From NCBI GenBank assembly GCA_021163645.1, contig JAGGTN010000013.1, forward strand, positions 1-37,449: DNA of 37,449 nucleotides. Reading direction: 5' to 3'. Under the pieces are notes generated by a model. That model saw only the letters and a list, made by a program, of their open reading frames with translations. It ran no database searches and was not told where the DNA came from. Shown piece after piece: positions 1-6,430 of the stretch (the first letter of the stretch is position 1; each line of letters begins with the position of its first letter). The stretch comes from Microcaldota archaeon. Its GTDB lineage: Archaea > Micrarchaeota > Micrarchaeia > Anstonellales > JAGGTN01. Both the position numbers and the translations under genes were made by a program.

Positions 1-126
1 ATTAAATTGAATCACGAAGAAAATGAGGACTTGATACGCAGAATTGCGAATAATATTGGTGTATATGATAAATGTTTAGATTTTGGTTCAGACGAAATAA
101 TTAATTATCTAGATTCCATTATATGA
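1..126 (+). CDS. 3' end of an unrecognised gene (partial)
   Basis: The window opens inside a reading frame (frame 1) that runs without interruption for 41 codons to a TGA at 124-126. The visible tail is acidic and mixed, ending in NYLDSII, with no recognisable motif. The next gene begins 58 nt later behind its own TATA-like element, so this is probably a separate transcription unit. It could be an accidental open frame at the window edge, since only 41 codons are seen. Confidence 0.45.
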   Translation: MKLNHEENEDLIRRIANNIGVYDKCLDFGSDEIINYLDSII

Positions 127-155
127 GCATTATTTGACATAGAAATGATAACTTA

Positions 156-163
156 TTTAAATA
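156..163 (+). promoter_or_regulatory. TATA box of the repeat-protein gene at 185
   Basis: TTTAAATA is centred about 25 nt upstream of the ATG at 185. This is the archaeal TATA spacing expected if transcription starts at or next to the start codon. No Shine-Dalgarno sequence precedes the ATG, which agrees with a leaderless transcript and supports this start over the internal ATG at 341. Confidence 0.5.
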
Positions 164-184
164 GATGGAACAAAATAGATATCT

Positions 185-1720
185 ATGGGGGAAGTTTATA
201 ATTGTTCTAAGTTAGGACATGAAGATTCTGAATGGGTATCCCGTAGGAAAGGATCGCATATCAAGATAAGACTCTTCAAAAGGCATTCTTCTCTGGTAGA
301 GGTATTTCGTTCGCTGCATCATAATCCTGATGATAAATACATGAATAAACGTAAGTATTCTGACCAGGAAATTCTTGATTGGGCAATCCGGTTTGTTGAT
401 GAAACAATTCTTAAACTTAAAAAAGATAAACGGCTGAATCCGATATTCTGGCGTGATAATCCGTTTGGCCGGGAGGCCTGGCGACGTTGGAGGGAAACGC
501 TTCCAAAAGGCAAATGTGGGCCTGCGCCGGATACAGTGGCGAAGAGATTCACGAGCGAACATCTGATAGAATACATAAAAACGGTTAAGCCTGAATGGGT
601 CAAATACTTAACCGCTAAGGTTACACCAGATGATTGTTATAATCTTGTCATCATGTCTGCTCGTGAATTAGGGCATATTCCTGATATATGCACTTTTTCG
701 TCATGGGCGAATAAGAAAGGAGTTATATCATACATGAAAATTCAGAGAATTATTGGGAAGAATTGGAAGGAAATACGAAAAGAGGTATATAAACGGCTCT
801 TAGATTCTGGTGAGAAATATCCTGCTCAGAGTTATGTTTCTGATAAAGAGATTATATCAAACATAAAGAGATGTATGCAGGAACTTAAAGTATCATGGTT
901 AAATGCAAAGGATTATGACGAATGGGTAGACAAGCAGCGAATATTCCTTCCCAAATCAAATGCGTTGAAAGGCAGACGCAAATGGGTTGAATGGGTTACT
1001 CTTGCGGGAGGTAAACGCGTGTTGGTGAAATATGATTATGAATATATCAAGAAGTGCATAAAAGAGGTTTATGAGCAGATAGGTCATTTTCCTACTGAAG
1101 CAGAATATTCACAGTATCGCAAATATAAGGGTCCAAATAATATGCCTGGGCTATGGACTATCACCAACATGATGAAATGGAAAAAATGGAAGGAAGTGGT
1201 CGTCAATGATATCGATGAAAATATCAAAGAGGGTGTGGGAGTGAGTGGTGAGCATGTACTCTTTTTCTCAAAATTATCTAATGAAAAGAGCGAACAAGGT
1301 CTGTGGAAATATATAAGGTCTGTGAAGAGTTATAAAGATGTGATTGAGACCTTTATGATATTTTTGGATTTGAAAGGGTTCTTACCATCTGTTTTTGAAT
1401 GGGATAAGTTTGCAGAACAGTATCATCTTCCTGATAGCAAGAAATTAACTATGATTGCGGCGAAATGGTGGACAGATATCCTTGAAGATGCAGATAAGTA
1501 TGCAGATAGAATTCTCCGTGATAATCCAGATATGTTTTCTAATATCTGGAACAAACTTTCAGATCTATATTTTTCTGATAGGAAGCATATCCCTTCTTAT
1601 TCTAACTTGATTTCATGGTTGAAGGTTCATGAATCTGTTCAGGTGCCAAGTAAATTTATGGATTATTTATATATGAAGAGTCAAAAACAAGAAGTAGTTC
1701 ACGCCGGGAGAGGGATTTGA
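185..1720 (+). CDS. Protein with homing-endonuclease-associated-like repeats, 511 aa
   Basis: The protein is basic and tryptophan-rich and consists of about five or six loosely repeated units of 55-80 residues, from about residue 57 to the end. Each unit has a helix, then a pattern like 'LGHxPxxxxFxxW', then a Trp-containing helix. The clearest unit (about residues 290-345) contains EQIGHFPTEAEYSQYRKYKG followed by a WKKWKEVV helix. This resembles the repeats found beside HNH homing endonucleases (HNH_repeat type), which are thought to bind DNA. No HNH, GIY-YIG or LAGLIDADG catalytic motif is visible, so a nuclease is not supported; DNA binding is inference. Start: the ATG at 185 has a TATA box 25 nt upstream; the ATG at 341, just before the first repeat, is the alternative. 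The last six codons and the TGA lie inside the 3' end of the opposite-strand tRNA-Ser gene, so the present C-terminus may be a product of truncation. Confidence 0.7.
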   Translation: MGEVYNCSKLGHEDSEWVSRRKGSHIKIRLFKRHSSLVEVFRSLHHNPDDKYMNKRKYSDQEILDWAIRFVDETILKLKKDKRLNPIFWRDNPFGREAWRRWRETLPKGKCGPAPDTVAKRFTSEHLIEYIKTVKPEWVKYLTAKVTPDDCYNLVIMSARELGHIPDICTFSSWANKKGVISYMKIQRIIGKNWKEIRKEVYKRLLDSGEKYPAQSYVSDKEIISNIKRCMQELKVSWLNAKDYDEWVDKQRIFLPKSNALKGRRKWVEWVTLAGGKRVLVKYDYEYIKKCIKEVYEQIGHFPTEAEYSQYRKYKGPNNMPGLWTITNMMKWKKWKEVVVNDIDENIKEGVGVSGEHVLFFSKLSNEKSEQGLWKYIRSVKSYKDVIETFMIFLDLKGFLPSVFEWDKFAEQYHLPDSKKLTMIAAKWWTDILEDADKYADRILRDNPDMFSNIWNKLSDLYFSDRKHIPSYSNLISWLKVHESVQVPSKFMDYLYMKSQKQEVVHAGRGI

Positions 1721-1851
1721 ACCCCCAAGGGCAAAGCCCACACGATTACTTGCTGTTCCTTTTATTACCTTTTGATTATTTCAACTTATTTGGGCACCTA
1801 AAGAAAAAACTGTCTCAAGTCGTGCGCATTACCAGATTCTGCCATCCCGGC
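1702..1851 (-). tRNA. tRNA-Ser(UGA) with one 67-nt BHB intron at 37/38
   Basis: Read on the minus strand, the acceptor GCCGGGA (1851-1845) pairs with TCCCGGC (1709-1703), followed by discriminator G at 1702, as expected for serine. The anticodon stem CACGA/TCGTG encloses, after splicing, the loop CTTGAGA with anticodon TGA (1817-1815). A variable arm GGGC-TTT-GCCC makes it a type II tRNA. The T arm is GGGGG-TTCAAAT-CCCTC. The intron is 1813-1747. Its BHB is explicit: CTTG (1819-1816) pairs with CAAG (1752-1749), and the two 3-nt bulges AG|A and TA|A hold the cuts. The mature length is 83 nt. CCA is not encoded. The 3' end overlaps the final 19 bp of the plus-strand gene ending at 1720. Confidence 0.9.
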
Positions 1852-1941
1852 ATATAACTTTATTTGTTTCATTTAATGGAAAACAACAAACAGTTGTTTT
1901 TCAGGTTTAGGTAAGTAATTTATGAGCAAAAAAAATAAAAA

Positions 1942-2505
1942 TCAGGTGGTTGACTTATTTGTTTCATTATTACTGTTATTAGTAGTTTCTATTGTTCCTG
2001 TTGGTGCAGATATGTTTTCTGTTCTCAATTCGTTTGGCTGGGGCTCATCATGTCCAATTTCGTTTCCTGATATTAATGTATCTTTTTGTATGCTTATTAC
2101 ACTTGTATCTTCTTGTGCCTGTCCGAAATCCTGTATCTGACGTAGATTTCGTGTTTGCCAGGGATTAAGATAAGATATCGTATAAATTATGAACAAACCT
2201 CCAATTAAGATAACGAACATGAGAATGATGTTAATAGGTATTGATTTACTACCTGACTTTGCAATTACTTCTCCTTCTCTTGTAAGTGTATAATATTTCC
2301 ATTTTCTATTGGATTTTTCTGTATATACAATCCCTGCATTTAATAGCTTATCCATATGTTCTTTAATGGTAGGTACAGAAAGATTGAATACATGGGATAA
2401 TTCAGTTATTGTGTATGGTCTGTCTATAAGATATTTTATTATTTTCCGTCTTGTTTTATTGTTTATAGCAGAAAGCATTTTCTCATCTATGTTAATAGGT
2501 TCCAT
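1942..2505 (-). CDS. Membrane-anchored winged-helix (ArsR-like) regulator, 187 aa
   Basis: Residues 5-80 form a winged helix: a first helix around LSAINNKTRRKIIKYL, a helix-turn-helix around TITELSHVFNLSVPTIKEHM, and a wing around KYYTLTREG. This is ArsR/HTH_20-like. A single hydrophobic segment at about 90-112 follows, and the remaining 75 residues are polar, rich in N, T, Q and E, with sequons near the end. The likely topology is a cytoplasmic DNA-binding domain tethered to the membrane with an outer tail, a layout seen in many archaeal regulators. Targets and signal are unknown. A TATA-like element 25-30 nt upstream implies a leaderless mRNA. It neighbours a DUF4143 ATPase on the same strand, but 160 nt separate them and each has its own promoter, so an operon is not required. 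Confidence 0.75.
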   Translation of the reverse strand: MEPINIDEKMLSAINNKTRRKIIKYLIDRPYTITELSHVFNLSVPTIKEHMDKLLNAGIVYTEKSNRKWKYYTLTREGEVIAKSGSKSIPINIILMFVILIGGLFIIYTISYLNPWQTRNLRQIQDFGQAQEDTSVISIQKDTLISGNEIGHDEPQPNELRTENISAPTGTIETTNNSNNETNKSTT

Positions 2506-2528
2506 GACATAATTTGGATTGTTAGTTA

Positions 2529-2538
2529 TATAAATATT
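2529..2538 (-). promoter_or_regulatory. TATA box of the HTH regulator gene
   Basis: On the minus strand this reads ATATTTATAT, centred about 28 nt before the ATG at 2505. No Shine-Dalgarno sequence is seen, so the transcript is probably leaderless. Confidence 0.45.
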
Positions 2539-2665
2539 TTGATTTGATTAGGGTGATTTATTGTTTATAACATATCGCAAACATTCAAAGTTTCCCTAGG
2601 AGATTTGGAGAAATCAAATGGAGCAGAGGAGCTCACAAAGGTCCATGGTTTTATAAAGCAGTATA

Positions 2666-3955
2666 TCAGATATTCAACAGCCATTTCCACAAAGGAATGA
2701 ATTCTATGATTTTATTTTCTATTTTTTCTTTATCTTCATAATCCCATGTTATCACCGATAAATTATTACATTTAAGTTCTTTACCTGCCTTTAATAGAGA
2801 ACTTATCTCCCTGTTATTTAATTCTTCTTTTGACGATACATTAGTAACCTGAATCAATTGATTTACTTTCTTGCCTTTCTTTAAAACAAAATCAACTTCT
2901 CTTTGTTGATGATCTTTCCAATAATAAATTTCCCATCCTAAAGAATTGTAACTTTTCCTTCTAAGCAATTCGACTATCACCAAATTCTCCATTAGTCTGC
3001 CAAAATTCTCTGAAAGTTTGAAGCTTACTGTGTTTGAAAGACCAGTATCAATACAATAAACCTTTTTTGGGGCGATGATTTGTTCTTTTAATTTAAATGA
3101 AAATCTTTCAATAATTATTATTAAATATGAGTCTTTTAAGTATTCAACATAATTACTTGTAGTATGAACATCTTTCAGGTTAGTGATCTTTTTTAGTTTA
3201 GTAAAAGTAAATTCACTAGAAGAATTTGAGATAAGATATCTCGCAATTGTTTTTAGGGCTTGGATATTCTTAACTTTATATCTCGCTAAAATATCTTTAT
3301 CGATTATATCTTTATATATTGTCTGTAAAAATATTTTTCCAAATTTATCAACCTCAGGAAAACCACCTTGAAAAATAAAATCTTTTAGCAGATTCTTAAC
3401 CTTCGCAACTTTTTTTGTAGAATACACCCAATCTTTATCCAATGTTATTTTTTTGAGCAAAAGAAATTCGTTAAAATTGAAAGGAAACAGCTCAAAATCA
3501 GTATGCCTCCCTGTAAGGTAAGTTGCCAATTCACTAGATAGCAATTGAAAATTGCTTCCTGTAATAATTACTTTTTTAGAAGTCCTAAGCCTGCTTACAA
3601 ATCTTTCCCAGCCATTAATTGTTTGGATTTCATCAAAGACAAAATATTCAATATCACCATATAATTCATAAAAAGCTTGGACTACTTTATCCATTTCATC
3701 AACCTTCAGCCCTGCTAATCTCTCATCAAAAAAATTAATATAACCAAATTTTTTGTTTGTTAGCAGAAGCCAGGTAAAAACAGATTTGCCGCATCTTCTT
3801 ATACCTAAAATGGCAAGGACATTTGGATGTTTAAGATAACCCCTTAAGCGTTTTATATCTACATCCCTTTTTATTATTCTTTCACGTTCCATTAGTTCAT
3901 CCATTGCTTCCCTTTGAGATATTATTACTCGCTTCAAATTTTCGATGCTTATCAT
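2666..3955 (-). CDS. AAA-type ATPase with DUF4143 C-terminal domain, 429 aa
   Basis: This belongs to the AAA_14 plus DUF4143 family of archaeal and bacterial ATPases. Walker A is GIRRCGKS (51-58) and Walker B is YFVFDEIQ (104-111). A sensor-like strand VIITGSN follows near 130-140. The C-terminal part has the family landmarks CIDTGL, a helix with NLVIVELLRR, and YYWKDHQQREVDFVLKKGK, which resembles the core of a degenerate PD-(D/E)XK fold. Length is normal for the family (about 400-450 aa). Members often occur in many paralogous copies in archaea and are linked to mobile or accessory DNA, but their biochemical role is unsettled. The gene lies between the regulator at 1942-2505 and a divergent plus-strand block. 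An A/T element 16-26 nt upstream of the ATG serves as a plausible promoter. Confidence 0.85.
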   Translation of the reverse strand: MISIENLKRVIISQREAMDELMERERIIKRDVDIKRLRGYLKHPNVLAILGIRRCGKSVFTWLLLTNKKFGYINFFDERLAGLKVDEMDKVVQAFYELYGDIEYFVFDEIQTINGWERFVSRLRTSKKVIITGSNFQLLSSELATYLTGRHTDFELFPFNFNEFLLLKKITLDKDWVYSTKKVAKVKNLLKDFIFQGGFPEVDKFGKIFLQTIYKDIIDKDILARYKVKNIQALKTIARYLISNSSSEFTFTKLKKITNLKDVHTTSNYVEYLKDSYLIIIIERFSFKLKEQIIAPKKVYCIDTGLSNTVSFKLSENFGRLMENLVIVELLRRKSYNSLGWEIYYWKDHQQREVDFVLKKGKKVNQLIQVTNVSSKEELNNREISSLLKAGKELKCNNLSVITWDYEDKEKIENKIIEFIPLWKWLLNI

Positions 3956-3970
3956 AAGTTATTAACAACA

Positions 3971-3981
3971 CATATTTATTT
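3971..3981 (-). promoter_or_regulatory. TATA-like element of the DUF4143 ATPase gene
   Basis: The minus strand reads AAATAAATATG, centred about 21 nt before the ATG at 3955. Its position is slightly close for a typical archaeal TATA box, so this is a weak call. Confidence 0.35.
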
Positions 3982-4145
3982 AAAGTTTGTGGTTATAAAC
4001 TGCAAATATTAAACATAGAAGCATGCTTAGATAGGTATTTTCATATAATTTAAGTGATGGCTAAATTTAATGGATTTTAAATGAGGTGTATTAACAGCAA
4101 GCGTTTATAAATATTCTGATGATTGTTCGATTTTATCTCATAAAC

Positions 4146-4187
4146 TTACTTTCTGACCGAAAGTAAAATATATTTTTTCTTTTTTTA
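4146..4187 (+). terminator. 8-bp hairpin followed by a T-rich run
   Basis: TTACTTTC (4146-4153) and GAAAGTAA (4159-4166) form a perfect inverted repeat around the loop TGACC, followed by a T-rich stretch to 4187. On the plus strand this looks like an intrinsic terminator, yet no plus-strand gene ends here: the gap 3956-4334 lies between divergent genes. An operator or the end of a short non-coding RNA are alternatives. Nothing else was recognised in this gap apart from the small ORF at 4200 and the promoters. Confidence 0.35.
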
Positions 4188-4199
4188 TTAGCGGCTATC

Positions 4200-4283
4200 A
4201 TGAATATAGAAAATAATAAAGTAGTGATTAGTAGAGAAGAGAATAATTCACTACTTAATCTTAAGGAAGAGAATGGAAATTAG
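4200..4283 (+). CDS. Possible 27-aa peptide
   Basis: ATG at 4200 opens 27 codons to TAG at 4281-4283, giving a charged, asparagine- and glutamate-rich peptide. No clear Shine-Dalgarno sequence is seen, and the hairpin with T run lies just upstream. Short open frames of this size occur by chance in AT-rich DNA, so this is a low-confidence entry. Confidence 0.12.
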   Translation: MNIENNKVVISREENNSLLNLKEENGN

Positions 4284-4305
4284 AAAATGAAATGATTAAC
4301 TTACA

Positions 4306-4312
4306 TTTAAAA
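4306..4312 (+). promoter_or_regulatory. TATA box of the transglycosylase-like gene
   Basis: TTTAAAA is centred 26 nt before the ATG at 4335, the spacing expected for a leaderless archaeal transcript, and no ribosome binding site is present. It supports the start chosen. Confidence 0.5.
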
Positions 4313-4334
4313 TCATTTATGTGCTAATACTGTT

Positions 4335-6233
4335 ATGAGTATATTGGGATGGATGAAGAAGAGCAAAAGGAAGAGTGAGGATAATAACAAGACAAAACAG
4401 GTCAATCAGACTGGACAGGTAGTACAGATTGAACAGAGTAAACATACGAAGGTACGTTTGAGAGAAAAACCGTTGATTACCAGGAGTGAGATTAATGATC
4501 CAAAACAATTGTTTGGTTATAAGGATAATCCTTTGTATAATCCTTTACTATCCAGTAAAATAAAAGATATTTCATTAAATTCACTTATTAAATCAGGTTA
4601 TATCCATGAGGGTGATGATGTTCTTAGGTATCTACATGAAATGGATGAGCTACTTGAGAGTAAGAGCGATAAGGCTTACAATCGCAAGGATTGGGACATT
4701 ATACAGAAAATAATGAAAGGTTCTGGTAAGAGACGGTATACTTTACAGAATATATTTGATATCAATCATGATTCAATGCTCAAAGTGCTAAGATTTTTTA
4801 ATGTTGGTCAGAAACTAGATGATGGTAGTGCCAATCCCTTGTATTATCTTGATGAGAATATGCTGACTACGTTCATGGTTTATGAATGCGTGCCAAAGGG
4901 TACACGATGCGTTGGTCCCAGAGGTAATAGGCATTTTATATATTATACACCTCAAGCCAAGATAGAACTGTTAAGTGCCATGTTGGATGCAGGTTATGAC
5001 CCAAGACGTTTACCTTCCTTGAATGATAAGACAATATCTATCGGTGCGTTTCAGTTGAGAAGAAGTACATTTTATGGCCTTGAAAAATTATATCCTAAAC
5101 TGTTCGATGGTAAGACATATGATGTTCTTGTTAAAACGCTCAGTGGGCAAAGTCTTATGACTGCATCGTTGTTGTATGATAATCTTGTATATTTTAATAG
5201 AAATATATATTCTGGTTCTGGCACTGGGCATGTACAGTTGCGTAGGTTATTCACGAGTGCATCGATACATGATAAAAGGCGTTTCCTTGTATCTGTAACT
5301 GCTGCGATGTATAATTCTGGTCCAACAGATGTTAGGAATGTTTTGAATAACACAACACTCAAAAGGAGATATAAAAATATCGAGGAGTTGAGAAAGGCAT
5401 TCATAAAGGATTTGTGTAGTGCTGGGGGCAAGATAAGCGCACCTTATGCAGAATATGTTGGTCAGCTATATTCTTATGTAGAAGAAAAGAATCATTATTA
5501 TGCATATTCAGTATTGCCTACACCGGAAATATCTAGGCAGAAGAATAAAAAGAAAAAATTAAATGATAAAAAGAAGATAGGAGTAGAGGAAGATGAGGAT
5601 TTATTAGAACTCCTAACAATCATACCTTTTTATCCATTATCGCCTGTAACGGCAGAAGCAGAATCAGATGCATTGTCAATCGATACGAGCGAGATTGATG
5701 ACATTGCTATGGAATCTCAAGAACCAATTGATGATAAGAGATTAAAGAAAGAAAGTAGGAAAGGAATTGAAAAATTGTCTGAGATTAAGTATCAGCCTAT
5801 TCTTGGCAAACCGGGATGGTTGCTTGTGAGGGAAACAAAAGGTATGAAATACTATACTTTTACATTACCGATAGATTGGAAAGAGGATGATATTAGTATT
5901 CTGTTGCGTGAGAGTTCTTATATGGAGAAGATTAAAGAATATAATGAACAGGATAGGATAGAGAGAGGCCATTATTTCTTTCTTCCTGTTGCGGATATGG
6001 ATAGTAAGATTAGGGATGGAAGTTTTGCAACGGTTCATGTTGATGCAAAGATAGATGAGGATAAGCTGATAGATATAGCAGAGGAATATTGCTCAGGTAA
6101 TAAAAAGAAGAATGCTATGCTGATAAGAATATATTCCAACATTGTTGATATCAATGATGTTGATCAGCGGTGGGTGAGAATTCCAACTGGAATATTAAAG
6201 GATAAATACAAAAAGAAGTATATTTCAAAATAG
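4335..6233 (+). CDS. Lytic-transglycosylase-like protein with possible LysM-like C-terminus, 632 aa
   Basis: Residues about 175-385 carry the order of motifs of the SLT/lysozyme-like fold. E184 in FMVYECVP is the candidate catalytic Glu, SIGAFQL (235-241) parallels the 'S-x-GA-x-GLMQ' motif, and AAMYNSGPTDVRNVL (323-337) parallels the 'AAYNAGPGxV' motif. The 51-residue gap between the Glu and the first motif is longer than usual. A lysine- and acid-rich linker (about 400-480) leads to residues 505-625, where two stretches (about 507-552 and 567-617) have a faint LysM-like rhythm ending in FFLPV and VRIP; this part is tentative. No signal peptide is visible: the N-terminus is SILGWMKKSKRK. Peptidoglycan is not expected in an archaeon, so the substrate may be another glycan or the wall of a bacterial partner. 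It is convergent with a transglutaminase-like gene. The fold is a motif-based inference; the function is not established. Confidence 0.55.
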   Translation: MSILGWMKKSKRKSEDNNKTKQVNQTGQVVQIEQSKHTKVRLREKPLITRSEINDPKQLFGYKDNPLYNPLLSSKIKDISLNSLIKSGYIHEGDDVLRYLHEMDELLESKSDKAYNRKDWDIIQKIMKGSGKRRYTLQNIFDINHDSMLKVLRFFNVGQKLDDGSANPLYYLDENMLTTFMVYECVPKGTRCVGPRGNRHFIYYTPQAKIELLSAMLDAGYDPRRLPSLNDKTISIGAFQLRRSTFYGLEKLYPKLFDGKTYDVLVKTLSGQSLMTASLLYDNLVYFNRNIYSGSGTGHVQLRRLFTSASIHDKRRFLVSVTAAMYNSGPTDVRNVLNNTTLKRRYKNIEELRKAFIKDLCSAGGKISAPYAEYVGQLYSYVEEKNHYYAYSVLPTPEISRQKNKKKKLNDKKKIGVEEDEDLLELLTIIPFYPLSPVTAEAESDALSIDTSEIDDIAMESQEPIDDKRLKKESRKGIEKLSEIKYQPILGKPGWLLVRETKGMKYYTFTLPIDWKEDDISILLRESSYMEKIKEYNEQDRIERGHYFFLPVADMDSKIRDGSFATVHVDAKIDEDKLIDIAEEYCSGNKKKNAMLIRIYSNIVDINDVDQRWVRIPTGILKDKYKKKYISK

Positions 6234-6239
6234 AAAGCC

Positions 6240-6430
6240 ATATAAAACTAGAGAAGAAAAATAAGAAAAAGGGAAGTAAGAAAAAGAAATAGATAAATAA
6301 GGAAACCATAAAAATTAGAGAAAATTGGCAAAATGAGGGAATGAAGAGAAGAATAAGAGAATGAGAGGAAAAAGAATAGGAAAAAATTCTTTTCCTTGCT
6401 CCCTTCTTTTTACTATTTTTTACATAGTTC
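6240..6430. terminator. Convergent terminator region in a polypurine tract
   Basis: Between the convergent genes ending at 6233 and 6431, about 6240-6390 of the plus strand is almost entirely A and G. It is followed by a T/C-rich stretch (6387-6422) with several T runs. A plus-strand transcript meets the T runs after the purine tract; a minus-strand transcript becomes strongly U/C-rich immediately after its stop codon. Both fit U-rich archaeal termination. No stable hairpin was found. Confidence 0.4.

Noticed and set aside
1702-1720. Possible attachment-site duplication of the tRNA-Ser 3' end
   Set aside because: I found no second copy of the tRNA 3' sequence in the window, so an integrated element cannot be delimited.
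1922-2140. Plus-strand 72-codon frame
   Set aside because: It is the complement of the HTH regulator's membrane and tail region and has no promoter or homology signal.
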